A DNA stretch of 22,107 bases, taken from the NCBI GenBank assembly GCA_041674345.1, contig JBAYVY010000011.1:1-22107 (forward strand), in the 5' to 3' direction. The notes under the pieces are model-generated. The model was not told the DNA's origin, ran no database searches, and saw only the letters and a program-made list of their open reading frames with translations. This DNA comes from JBAYVY01 sp041674345 (GTDB lineage: Bacteria; Planctomycetota; Phycisphaerae; Phycisphaerales; Zrk34). Position numbers and translations under genes: made by a program. This document shows, piece by piece, positions 15,697-22,027 of the stretch. Position 1 is the stretch's first letter, and every line of letters starts with the position of its first letter.

Positions 15697-16140
15697 TTAC
15701 TTCTCCGCCGGAACAGCCGGCGGCAAAGGCGGCTTCACGGCCAGGTTGAACTCGGCGAATCCGCTGCGCCGCAGCAAATCCGTCAGCGAGATCAACTGCA
15801 TCACGCGATCCACATTCGACGGCGCGTCCTCCACCGCCACCAGCACCTTCTTCTTCCCGTGATCCGTCATCCCCCCCAGCTTGTCGTTCAGCTCTTTCAT
15901 GCTGATCGGCTTCTCATTCAGATACAACGCGCCGCGACGGTCCAGCGTGATGCCGATGACATCCGCCTTCTCCGACTTCGCCCCGGTCGTGACCGTCGGC
16001 AGACTCACCGGCAGAATGTTCGTCTTCGACAGCAACAACTGGCTGTAAATGAAAAACGTCAGCAGCAGAAAAATGACATCCAGCAGCGGCGTCATCTCCA
16101 GCCGCGCCTCATTGGTCGATCTGCGGAATATGTTGGACAT
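15697..16140 (-). CDS. exbD: ExbD/TolR-type biopolymer transport protein
   Basis: 147-aa ExbD/TolR protein, the plug-helix partner of an ExbB/TolQ proton channel that powers outer-membrane processes. The single transmembrane helix carries the conserved proton-path Asp (D21) in MTPLLDVIFLLLTFF. A periplasmic domain follows (ADVIGITLDRRGALYLNEKPIS, KKVLVAVEDAPSNVDRVMQLI), of normal length. ATG 16140 was chosen because MSNIF...EMTPLLD is the family start; an extension to 16251 reads through repeat words. A TAGAAT box lies eight bases upstream. The expected exbB gene is not in the window on either side, which is unusual, so the channel subunit must be encoded elsewhere. Confidence 0.93.
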   Translation of the reverse strand: MSNIFRRSTNEARLEMTPLLDVIFLLLTFFIYSQLLLSKTNILPVSLPTVTTGAKSEKADVIGITLDRRGALYLNEKPISMKELNDKLGGMTDHGKKKVLVAVEDAPSNVDRVMQLISLTDLLRRSGFAEFNLAVKPPLPPAVPAEK

Positions 16141-16148
16141 AGCCCTAT

Positions 16149-16154
16149 ATTCTA
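16149..16154 (-). promoter_or_regulatory. Candidate -10 box for exbD, near-leaderless
   Basis: TAGAAT on the minus strand ends eight bases before the exbD ATG. No -35 box at the usual distance is convincing. If used, the transcript would start at or very near the start codon. Confidence 0.25.
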
Positions 16155-16182
16155 CCGCGCTTGAATGAGGCAAGCGTCGGAT

Positions 16183-16443
16183 GGGGGATAAGGGTGCGGG
16201 GGATAGGGGTGCATGACGGCTGGCGCACCTGTTCGATGGCGGTTCCGTCAATCACAACATTTCCACACAAGCAACGCTCGCGGAAGTCCGAAAAGGAAGA
16301 CAACATTTAAATTAAAAGTTGATTCATTCTCCTTCGTGTCCGTCGTGTCCTCCGTGTTTGTTTTCCAGGGAAAAACAGACGAGACATGAACGAATTCAAA
16401 CCCCCGCGTGGCGCGTCATGCACCCGGGGGATAGGGGGATAGC
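16183..16443. repeat. Intergenic repeat words GGGGGATA and CCNNCGTGT with a 12-bp inverted pair
   Basis: GGGGGATA words appear at 16183-16206 and again at 16426-16443. GGGTGCATGACG (16207-16218) and its exact reverse complement (16414-16425) face each other across 195 bases. Between them, 16331-16357 holds three 9-base words, CCTTCGTGT, CCGTCGTGT and CCTCCGTGT. The right part runs into the 3' end of the DUF5615 gene. Confidence 0.5.
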
Positions 16444-16674
16444 AGGGCAAACGCAAGTAGGTGGTTTAACGGGCGATAGTTTGCGGTTGGCCAAGAAGAT
16501 GAAGTCATCGTCTTTGCTGACGACAATGCGTTCATCTCGTTCGGCACACGACCAGATGGCCGCGTCGTTCGCTTCATCCAGCTCCAGTTCGAGGACATGC
16601 AGACAATCGTGGCCGCGATGCCGCAGGTGTTCGGCCAGTTGCAGCGGCAGTTGATTGTCGATCAGAAATTTCAT
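16396..16674 (-). CDS. DUF5615 PIN-like toxin, C-terminus replaced
   Basis: 92-aa DUF5615 family protein, the PIN-like (putative RNase) toxin partner of DUF433 antitoxins. The N-terminal part is typical: MKFLIDNQLP with the first acidic residue D6, HLRHRGHDCLHV, then DEANDAAIW and VVSKDDDFIFLA, whose Asp residues would bind metal. After FIFLANRKL the usual C-terminal third of the family (VVWVRLGN-like) is absent and is replaced by residues encoded by a GGGGGATA repeat region, so the gene seems truncated by rearrangement. It may still be active if the acidic core is enough. Its ATG overlaps the antitoxin stop (ATGA). Confidence 0.75.
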   Translation of the reverse strand: MKFLIDNQLPLQLAEHLRHRGHDCLHVLELELDEANDAAIWSCAERDERIVVSKDDDFIFLANRKLSPVKPPTCVCPAIPLSPGCMTRHAGV

Positions 16675-16901
16675 GCGGTTCTGAGGACGATGTGATCGGT
16701 TTGTTGCGCGGCATAAGCAATGGAGGCGAGGATGTCGTCACGGTCGAGAAAGGCGTAATCGCGCAGGATTTCATCGAAGGAAGCGCCGGCGCTGAGCAGA
16801 TCAAGGATGTCGGTGACACGGATACGCTTGCCGCGGATGCACGGTTTGCCGCCGCACTTGCCGGGTTCAATGGTGATTCGGGATAGCAGGTCGCTGCTCA
16901 T
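16671..16901 (-). CDS. DUF433 family antitoxin
   Basis: 76-aa DUF433 protein of normal length, the small DNA-binding antitoxin usually encoded just before a DUF5615 toxin. Family motifs are ITIEPGKCGGKPCIRGKRIRV, DILDLLSAGASFDEILRDY and LDRDDILASIAYAA, which form a compact helical domain with a helix-turn-helix-like part. It should neutralise the downstream toxin and may repress its own operon. The stop overlaps the toxin ATG by four bases. A TATAAT box ends six bases before the ATG, so the message may be leaderless. Confidence 0.88.
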   Translation of the reverse strand: MSSDLLSRITIEPGKCGGKPCIRGKRIRVTDILDLLSAGASFDEILRDYAFLDRDDILASIAYAAQQTDHIVLRTA

Positions 16902-16907
16902 GCGGAC

Positions 16908-16913
16908 ATTATA
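16908..16913 (-). promoter_or_regulatory. TATAAT box of the antitoxin-toxin operon, probably leaderless
   Basis: A perfect TATAAT on the minus strand ends six bases before the DUF433 ATG at 16901. With the normal distance of about seven bases from the -10 box, transcription would start on the A of ATG. No clear -35 box is seen. Confidence 0.45.
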
Positions 16914-16963
16914 GCGGGAGAATCACGCCGCCGGGCGGGAACGGGGTTGTCCAAACATCGTCA

Positions 16964-17599
16964 TCAATCCAGTCGGAACGCGACGATGTAAGCGGTCAGT
17001 TTGTCGCCGGGGGCTTGTCCGGGGGCGGGGGTTTGTTCCATCGCGTGGATCATCACGCGGACTTGTCCGAGTCGGGTCTGCTGACTGTATTGCAGGGTGG
17101 TGGAACTCGAACCATCCTGATCGGGGCCGACATCATCAATGGCCATCTGGATGTGTGTCGCGGCGGGGTTGGCTTCGGTGGCATCGCGTTGTGCCGTGAC
17201 GGAAAACTTTGCGGAGATCGTGGGCCGCGCTATCACTCCTTGCGCGTTCGGCGTTTTCGCGGACACCGCGAGCGTACCGTTGCTCTGGGCCTTGCCCATG
17301 TTCAACATACGCTGGTCGATCAGCGTGAACACCCGGCATTCGCCGGCCTGTTTGAGGGAGGCGAAAACGTCCAGCGGGATTTTCGCGCCGCCGGCCAGTT
17401 GCTCAGCGTCCAGCAGGCTCAACTTGTCGGGGGTGAGTTCCAGTTTGTAAACCACGGCCCGCAGACGCATGTCCGTTGTGCGGGGCGTTACATTCGGCGG
17501 CACACTCGGCCCTGCCGGTTCATTTTTGGCTGTTTGCCCGAAACTCATCAGTGCCGCGATGACCACCACGATAACCATTGCGAGATTCCACTTTGACAT
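16964..17599 (-). CDS. Exported protein of unknown function
   Basis: 211-aa protein that I do not recognise. It begins with a signal peptide or anchor (MSKWNLAMVIVVVIAALMSFG), then a short polar linker (EPAGPSVPPN). The mature part is mostly alternating hydrophobic and polar residues, suggesting a beta-rich domain: LRAVVYKLEL, CRVFTLIDQRMLNMGKAQS, ISAKFSVTAQRD, VRVMIHAMEQ, LTAYIVAFRL. The order of a Leu-Asp-Gln strand, a glycine turn and later transport-style strands vaguely recalls secretin-like domains of planctomycetes, but this is weak. ATG 17599 is preceded by AAGGGG and was preferred to a start at 17650. It is probably periplasmic. Confidence 0.7.
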   Translation of the reverse strand: MSKWNLAMVIVVVIAALMSFGQTAKNEPAGPSVPPNVTPRTTDMRLRAVVYKLELTPDKLSLLDAEQLAGGAKIPLDVFASLKQAGECRVFTLIDQRMLNMGKAQSNGTLAVSAKTPNAQGVIARPTISAKFSVTAQRDATEANPAATHIQMAIDDVGPDQDGSSSTTLQYSQQTRLGQVRVMIHAMEQTPAPGQAPGDKLTAYIVAFRLD

Positions 17600-17680
17600 G
17601 CCCGCCCCTTTCGGAAAAAAGTAGATGCGACCGCAGGAAGCAGCGGCCATTGTCCATCATGGAGCGCGGGAACGCCAGAG

Positions 17681-17759
17681 GAATTTTGTTTATGTGAATT
17701 TTGTTTATGGCGGGACTGGTTTTCAGATTGCACATCGAACATCGCGGATCGCGCATTGC
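17681..17759. repeat. 15-bp tandem duplication followed by heptamer words
   Basis: GAATTTTGTTTATG occurs at 17681-17694 and 17696-17709. Then 17732-17759 reads as four 7-base words, ACATCGA, ACATCGC, GGATCGC, GCATTGC, ending just before the PilZ stop. No opposite arm was found. Confidence 0.45.
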
Positions 17760-17761
17760 CT

Positions 17762-18217
17762 TCACGCGGCGGGGCGGTGGTCGAAGGCGACGGCGAGGTG
17801 GTAGCCATTATGGCCGTGATCGCAGCGGACGATGTGTCCGAGCAGATCGACGCCTCGTTGTGCGCCGCGTGGGGGGAAGAAGATGGCGACCGGTTCGTTG
17901 GGTTCGAGGGGCAGGTCGCAGTGTGCGGACAGCCCGCCGTCGGACAGGTCGTTGAGTTGGACGCAGCAGATGGGCTGTCGATAGCAGTCGAGTGTGTGGG
18001 CGCGGCGCATCATGGTGACGCGGCCGGACATGATGTAGCGACGTGAGCCGCGACGTTCAAAGGGATAAGAACCCGGGGCGTCGCTCGCCCCCGGAAAAGA
18101 CTCGCTCTGCCCCGGCTTGAAACTTCCGGGGCCTGGGGTTTTACTTCCGGGGGTGGCGGGGTCACTTAAGTGACCCCGCCGGGGATCGCAGTGGACAAGT
18201 GACGTTTGCATCGCCAT
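17762..18217 (-). CDS. PilZ domain protein with repeat-derived N-terminal insert
   Basis: PilZ domain protein, a likely c-di-GMP receptor. Numbering the 163-residue open frame from ATG 18253, the RxxxR motif (R67-R71 or R68-R72 in FERRGSRR) and the D102-x-S104-x-x-G107 motif (NDLSDGGLSA) are both present, so ligand binding is plausible. The barrel continues to YHLAVAFDH near the end. Residues about 23-65 (SDPATPGSKTPGPG...) are encoded by a palindrome-rich repeat and look unlike PilZ sequence. Start: GGAG at 18222-18225 favours ATG 18217 or 18211; the frame opens at 18253. Effector output unknown. It lies divergent to the siroheme gene, with a short shared spacer. Confidence 0.8.
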   Translation of the reverse strand: MAMQTSLVHCDPRRGHLSDPATPGSKTPGPGSFKPGQSESFPGASDAPGSYPFERRGSRRYIMSGRVTMMRRAHTLDCYRQPICCVQLNDLSDGGLSAHCDLPLEPNEPVAIFFPPRGAQRGVDLLGHIVRCDHGHNGYHLAVAFDHRPAA

Positions 18218-18326
18218 CATGCTCCGAAAAGGAATGATGAACCTTGTGAACATCGACGGAATAACCGTTACGGTTTACCCGGCTTACCCATCGGGAATAA
18301 AAAATTGCATACCCCCGGAAGTAAAA
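18139..18326. repeat. 16-bp inverted repeat around the PilZ/siroheme divergent spacer
   Basis: TTTTACTTCCGGGGGT (18139-18154) and its exact reverse complement (18311-18326) face each other across 156 bases. The right copy also carries the GGAAG that serves as the likely ribosome site of the siroheme gene. TAAAAAATTG is duplicated at 18298-18307 and 18322-18331. Confidence 0.65.
18155..18180. repeat. 26-bp perfect palindrome inside the PilZ reading frame
   Basis: A perfect palindrome of form GGCGGGG-N12-CCCCGCC centred on TTAA, next to copies of the CCCCCGGAA word. A related palindrome of equal length lies at 19889-19914. Confidence 0.8.
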
Positions 18327-18328
18327 AA

Positions 18329-19903
18329 TTGACGCGGAACAACCTAACGGCGCGGCCCGGAACGGTTTATCTGGTGGGGGCCGGGCCGGGCGATCCGAAA
18401 CTGCTGACCATCGCGGGACTTGAAGCGTTGCGTCGGGCGGAGGTGCTGGTGTTCGATGCGCTGGCCAACCCGGTGTTACTGGACCTGGCGCCCCCGCGAG
18501 CGTTGCGGATTGACGCGGGCAAACGGGCGAAGCAGCACACGCTGACGCAGGATCAGACGCAGCAACTGCTGGCCGAGCATGCGCTGGCGGGGCGGACGGT
18601 GGTGCGATTGAAAGGGGGCGATCCCTATGTGTTCGGGCGCGGTTCGGAAGAGGCGATTTATCTGCACGAGCGCGGCGTGCCGGTGGTGGTGATACCGGGC
18701 ATCACCGCGGCCATCGCCGCGCCGGCATATGCGGGCATCCCCGTGACGCATCGACAGATCGCCACCACCTGCACGCTGGTGACCGGACATGAAGACCCGA
18801 CCAAGGACGAGGGACAGGTGGAGTTCGGCCCGCTGGCGCAACTGGCCAAGCGCGGAGGAACGTTGTGCTTTTACATGGGCATGAGCCGGCTGAATGCGAT
18901 CGCGGCGGGATTGATGGGCGAGGGATTGTCGGGTGACACGCCGGCCGCGGTGATTCAGTGGGGCACACGGGACAAGCAGCGTTGCGTTCGCGGATCGCTG
19001 TCGCGGTTGCATGACAAGGCGACGGCGGGGGGACTGGGCGCGCCGGCGATCATCATCGTGGGACAGGTGGCGGGGATCGACGACGCGGCGTTGAACTGGT
19101 TCATGCGGAGGCCGCTGTTCGGGCGGACGATTGTGGTGACGCGCACGCGGCAACAAGCATCGGAATTGCGGGAGCGGTTGGAAGCATTGGGCGCGCACGT
19201 GATCGAAACGCCCACCATCGCGTTGGAACAGCCGACGTCCGAACAGTGGGCCGGTGTGCTGGACGCGGTGCGAAACGTGCGCGATTATGCGTGGCTGATA
19301 CTGACTTCGATCAACGGCGTGGAGGGATTGCGGCGGGCGCTGGCGGAATTGAAAGTCGATGCGCGTGCGCTGGCGGGTGTGAAGATCGCGGCGATCGGCG
19401 AGGCGACGGCGGCGGCGATGCGGGAACAACTGGGCATCAAGGCGGACTTGGTGCCGACGGCGTTCGTGGCTGAATCGCTGGCGGGGGAATTGCTCGCGCA
19501 GCATGATTTGAAGGGCCAACGGGTGTTGATGCTGCGCGCGGACATCGCCAGGCCGGCGCTGGTGGAGTTGCTGACGAAGGCGGGGGCGATGGTCGAAGAT
19601 CGCACGATTTACCGCACGGTGGTCCCGCCCCCGGAAGGTGTGAGCGATGAATTGATGGAGGCGATGACGAACAGGCGTGTCGATTGGATCACATTCACGA
19701 GCAGTTCCACGGCGAAAAACCTGGTGGAAATGCTGGGCCCCCGGAAGAATTGGTTGACCGGCGTCAAGACGGCGAGCATCGGGCCGATCACCTCGGCGAC
19801 GCTGCGCGAGTTGGGGCTGGACGTGACGATGGAGGCGGAGCGGCACGACATGGATGGACTGGTGGCGGGTTTGTTGAAAGCGGTGGAAGGCGGGGGCAAT
19901 TAA
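18329..19903 (+). CDS. cobA-hemD: Fused uroporphyrinogen-III C-methyltransferase / uroporphyrinogen-III synthase
   Basis: 524-aa bifunctional enzyme of tetrapyrrole synthesis. The N-terminal half (about 1-255) is the SAM uroporphyrinogen-III methyltransferase: VYLVGAGPGDPKLLT, VVRLKGGDPYVFGRGSEEA, PGITAAIAAPAYAGIPVTHR, TGHEDP and FYMGMSRL. It makes precorrin-2 for siroheme or cobalamin. The C-terminal half (from IVVTRTRQQASELRERLEALGA, about 265, to the end) is HemD, which closes hydroxymethylbilane to uroporphyrinogen III; LTSINGVEGLRRAL and TFTSSSTAKNLVEML are its usual motifs. There is no ATG near the fold; TTG 18329 was chosen because GGAAG lies seven bases before it, with in-frame TTG codons at 18305 and 18206 as alternatives. 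The stop codon lies inside a palindrome. Cytoplasmic. Confidence 0.92.
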   Translation: MTRNNLTARPGTVYLVGAGPGDPKLLTIAGLEALRRAEVLVFDALANPVLLDLAPPRALRIDAGKRAKQHTLTQDQTQQLLAEHALAGRTVVRLKGGDPYVFGRGSEEAIYLHERGVPVVVIPGITAAIAAPAYAGIPVTHRQIATTCTLVTGHEDPTKDEGQVEFGPLAQLAKRGGTLCFYMGMSRLNAIAAGLMGEGLSGDTPAAVIQWGTRDKQRCVRGSLSRLHDKATAGGLGAPAIIIVGQVAGIDDAALNWFMRRPLFGRTIVVTRTRQQASELRERLEALGAHVIETPTIALEQPTSEQWAGVLDAVRNVRDYAWLILTSINGVEGLRRALAELKVDARALAGVKIAAIGEATAAAMREQLGIKADLVPTAFVAESLAGELLAQHDLKGQRVLMLRADIARPALVELLTKAGAMVEDRTIYRTVVPPPEGVSDELMEAMTNRRVDWITFTSSSTAKNLVEMLGPRKNWLTGVKTASIGPITSATLRELGLDVTMEAERHDMDGLVAGLLKAVEGGGN

Positions 19904-19914
19904 TTACCCCCGCC
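19889..19914. repeat. 26-bp near-perfect palindrome overlapping the cobA-hemD stop codon
   Basis: GGCGGGGG (19889-19896) pairs with CCCCCGCC (19907-19914) around an AATTAATT core. The TAA stop of the siroheme gene is inside it. It lacks a T-run, so it is not a classical terminator. It resembles the palindrome at 18155-18180 in length, ends and TTAA core. Confidence 0.7.
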
Positions 19915-19917
19915 GGA

Positions 19918-19946
19918 TTGACGGAAGGATATTGCGTCCCTACTGT
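19918..19946 (+). promoter_or_regulatory. Candidate sigma-70 promoter of the superoxide dismutase gene
   Basis: TTGACG (19918-19923), a 17-base spacer and TACTGT (19941-19946) lie about 48 bases before the ATG at 19994. This is the best promoter match in the window. Confidence 0.5.
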
Positions 19947-19993
19947 TTGGTTGGGTCACGGATAACAAGCAAGCACCAAGGAGATCATGGAAC

Positions 19994-20620
19994 ATGACAC
20001 ATCAACTGCCGCCTCTGACTTATGGGTTTGACGCGTTGGAACCGCACATTGACGCCAAGACGATGGAGATTCATCACGACAAGCATCACGCGGCTTACGT
20101 GAACAATCTGAACAAGGCGCTGGAATCGCACCCGAACCTGGCGGGCAAGCCGATCGAGGCATTACTGCGTGAAATCAACAGCGTGCCGGAGGACATTCGC
20201 ACGGCGGTGCGCAACAACGGCGGGGGTCACGCGAATCACTCGCTGTTCTGGACATTGCTGTCGGCCAAGGGCGGGGCCGCTTCCGGGGGGAAACCCAGCG
20301 GCGAACTGGCGGGCGCGATCGACAAGGCGTTCGGATCGTTCGATGCGTTCAAGGAGAAGTTCGCGGGCGCGGCGACGACGCGATTCGGTTCGGGCTGGGC
20401 GTGGCTGGTGGTCGGATCGAACGGGCAGTTGCAGGTGTATTCAACGGCCAATCAGGACTCGCCCTACATGGAAGGGCACACGCCGGTGCTGGGACTGGAC
20501 GTGTGGGAACATGCGTATTACCTGAAATATCAGAATCGCCGACCGGACTACATCGCGGCGTTCTGGAACATCGTCAACTGGGAACAGGCGGGGAAAAACT
20601 ACGCGGCGGCGAAGAAGTAA
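19994..20620 (+). CDS. sodA: Superoxide dismutase, Fe/Mn family, Mn-type
   Basis: 208-aa enzyme converting superoxide to oxygen and hydrogen peroxide, probably in the cytoplasm since no signal peptide is seen. Metal ligands are H27 (MEIHHDKHH), H82 (GGHANHSLFW), D169 and H173 (LDVWEHAYY). GGHxNH and Q154 in STANQDSP are the residues that usually mark manganese rather than iron enzymes. Full length, with the normal ending FWNIVNWEQ. AAGGAG (19978-19983) lies ten bases before the ATG. It has its own promoter candidate and a strong terminator, so it is a single-gene unit. Confidence 0.97.
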   Translation: MTHQLPPLTYGFDALEPHIDAKTMEIHHDKHHAAYVNNLNKALESHPNLAGKPIEALLREINSVPEDIRTAVRNNGGGHANHSLFWTLLSAKGGAASGGKPSGELAGAIDKAFGSFDAFKEKFAGAATTRFGSGWAWLVVGSNGQLQVYSTANQDSPYMEGHTPVLGLDVWEHAYYLKYQNRRPDYIAAFWNIVNWEQAGKNYAAAKK

Positions 20621-20651
20621 ATCATTTTGTCAACGTGATTTGAGATCATTG

Positions 20652-20681
20652 ACGCCCGCGCGATTGTCGCGGGCGTTTTTT
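20652..20681 (+). terminator. Rho-independent terminator of sodA
   Basis: Stem ACGCCCGCG / CGCGGGCGT with a 7-base loop, followed by a run of six T, 31 bases after the stop codon. Confidence 0.9.
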
Positions 20682-20751
20682 CATAAAGCGGGAAGAAAAT
20701 CGGCGAATTTTCTTGCGTCGCGGCTTGGCGGGGGATATATTTGGACTACGT

Positions 20752-20768
20752 CATCCGATTATCGGATG
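20752..20768. promoter_or_regulatory. 17-bp palindrome, candidate operator
   Basis: CATCCGAT, one central T, then ATCGGATG: perfect 8-bp arms in the spacer between sodA and the PEP-CTERM remnant. A 7-bp AGAAAAT/ATTTTCT pair lies nearby at 20694-20713. No promoter was identified with it. Confidence 0.3.
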
Positions 20769-20913
20769 TTGAAGATGTCCGTGGATGACCGGGCCATGTC
20801 TTGCCGGTCGCGGTATTGAGGCGATTGGGGCCGTGGATTAACGGGCGACCGGGCGTTGGGGAAACATCACAAGAGAGCGAGAGCGGCGGGCCGCGCCGGA
20901 TTCAGGCCGGAGC

Positions 20914-21087
20914 GTGGGCGACGTCGTCGATCTGACCGCCTTCGATGTCGGCAATCCGTACTTGGAAACCAATTACACCAGCGGGGCGTGGATCAGCATG
21001 GCCGTGAAGGAAAGCCCGGAACCCGGCACGATCACGCTGGTGGCGATCGGCGGCCTGGTGCTGCTGCGGCGTCGGCGCGCGGCGTGA
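20914..21087 (+). pseudogene. PEP-CTERM protein, C-terminal remnant
   Basis: A short frame of 57 codons from GTG 20914 to TGA 21085-21087 ends in a clear PEP-CTERM sorting signal: PEPGT, a hydrophobic helix (ITLVAIGGLVLL) and RRRRAA. Proteins with this tail are exported and processed by exosortase. Before it are only VGDVVDLTAFDVGNPYLETNYTSG-like residues, and the frame is closed by TAA at 20839. No signal peptide is present. It is therefore most likely the tail of a lost larger surface protein, still followed by its terminator. A functional mini-protein is unlikely. Confidence 0.7.
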
Positions 21088-21120
21088 ATTGGACAGCCGT
21101 TTGTGAATGACCCGGACACA

Positions 21121-21149
21121 AGCCCATGCCGACGGCATGGGCTTTTTTT
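21121..21149 (+). terminator. Rho-independent terminator after the PEP-CTERM remnant
   Basis: Perfect 10-bp stem AGCCCATGCC / GGCATGGGCT with a 3-base loop and seven T. It lies 33 bases past the PEP-CTERM stop. Confidence 0.92.
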
Positions 21150-21237
21150 GCAAAAGAGGGCACGCCGGGATACATGGAGCAAGCGAAAGCGAGAGTCGTT
21201 TCAGGGGGTTGGGGCGTTTCCTCCGTGGGGGGCGGAG

Positions 21238-21313
21238 GAAGGCGTTGAGGTAAACGCGCCTTGGCGTTTTGGGGGGGCGAGAGATGCCGGGGAGGAGCTT
21301 GCGTCCATGCCTT
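21238..21313. repeat. Left copy of the 76/79-bp direct repeat flanking the transposase
   Basis: Identical to 21947-22025 apart from homopolymer lengths (4 T and 7 G here, 5 T and 9 G there). It contains AAGGCG...CGCCTT, which can fold as a short hairpin like REP sequences. It ends 21 bases before the transposase ATG. Confidence 0.9.
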
Positions 21314-21334
21314 GGTCGGGATATTTTGCGGGGC

Positions 21335-21957
21335 ATGTCTCCATTGCTTCATCCGGTGGTGATCGCTCATCATTTGATCTGGGTGCTTTACGGGCACTGG
21401 CTGCCTAATGATCCGCGCGGGTCGGGTCGTGCGGGGTTTATTCGCCCGAGTTGTGCGAGTTGGGGGAGTCGCATTTCGGAAGAAAGCCCCGTCACGAACA
21501 ACCTTCACGGGAGCAGTTGCGTGCGTTCTATGAACTGGCGACACCGCGGTTGAAGTATCCCGTGTTCTGGATGAACCCCCGGAATGAGGCATTGAGGCAA
21601 GCTGTATCGGAGCAGATCGCGCGGACCTGCGCGGCGCGGCGTTATACGGTGTGGGGTTGTGCGATTCTTCGCAATCACATTCATCTGCTCGTGCGCCGTC
21701 ATCGTGATGATTCGCAGGCGATGTGGTGGAACATCGCATCGGAGACGGCGCGCGTGATTCGACAAGTCGAATCATTGCGGGTGGATCATCCCGTTTGGGG
21801 GCAGCGGCCGTACTGGATATTCAAGGATTCGCCGGACCAAGTGCGCGATTGTGTAACGTACATCGAAGGCAACCCGCGAAAGGAGGGATTGCCCGATCAG
21901 GCGCATCCGTTTGTGCGGGCATATGACGGTTGGCCACATGCAAATCGAAGGCGTTGA
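21335..21957 (+). pseudogene. REP-associated tyrosine transposase (RAYT, IS200-like Y1 HUH), frameshifted
   Basis: Transposase of the RAYT/TnpA_REP family, which cuts single-stranded DNA at REP hairpins with one tyrosine. The N-terminal segment from ATG 21335 (HHLIWVLYGHWLPNDPRGS) is in one frame. The rest, from about 21430 (ELGESHFGRKP, QPSREQLRAFYELA), is in the next frame, so a single-base-type indel separates them around 21415-21450. The second part has the HUH motif NHIHLLV (His codons at 21676 and 21682) and the catalytic Tyr in TYIEGNPRKEGL (codon 21859), all intact. The final codons and stop lie inside the right direct repeat. Sequencing error or programmed shift are possible alternatives to a true pseudogene. 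Confidence 0.85.
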
Positions 21958-22025
21958 GGTAAACGCGCCTTGGCGTTTTTGGGGGGGGGCGAGAGATGCC
22001 GGGGAGGAGCTTGCGTCCATGCCTT
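21947..22025. repeat. Right copy of the 76/79-bp direct repeat flanking the transposase
   Basis: Near-identical to 21238-21313; it supplies the stop codon of the transposase gene and is followed directly by the 13-bp tandem array. Confidence 0.9.
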
Positions 22026-22027
22026 TT

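Noticed and set aside
15109..16164. Plus-strand open frame (351 codons) across the TonB-like and ExbD genes
   Set aside because: Extremely Arg-rich antisense of the Pro/Asp-rich linker; the minus-strand proteins have clear family motifs.
16141..16251. N-terminal extension of ExbD
   Set aside because: It reads through GGGGGATA words (PLSPAPLSP) and the family start MSNIF...TPLLD is clear.
18180..18328. Cobalamin or other riboswitch before the siroheme gene
   Set aside because: Only short palindromes and duplications are seen; no conserved riboswitch core was recognised.
18476..19846. Long minus-strand open frame (456 codons) opposite cobA-hemD
   Set aside because: Arg/His/Gln-rich composition with no motifs; the plus strand encodes an unmistakable enzyme. 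GC-rich antisense frames stay open by chance.
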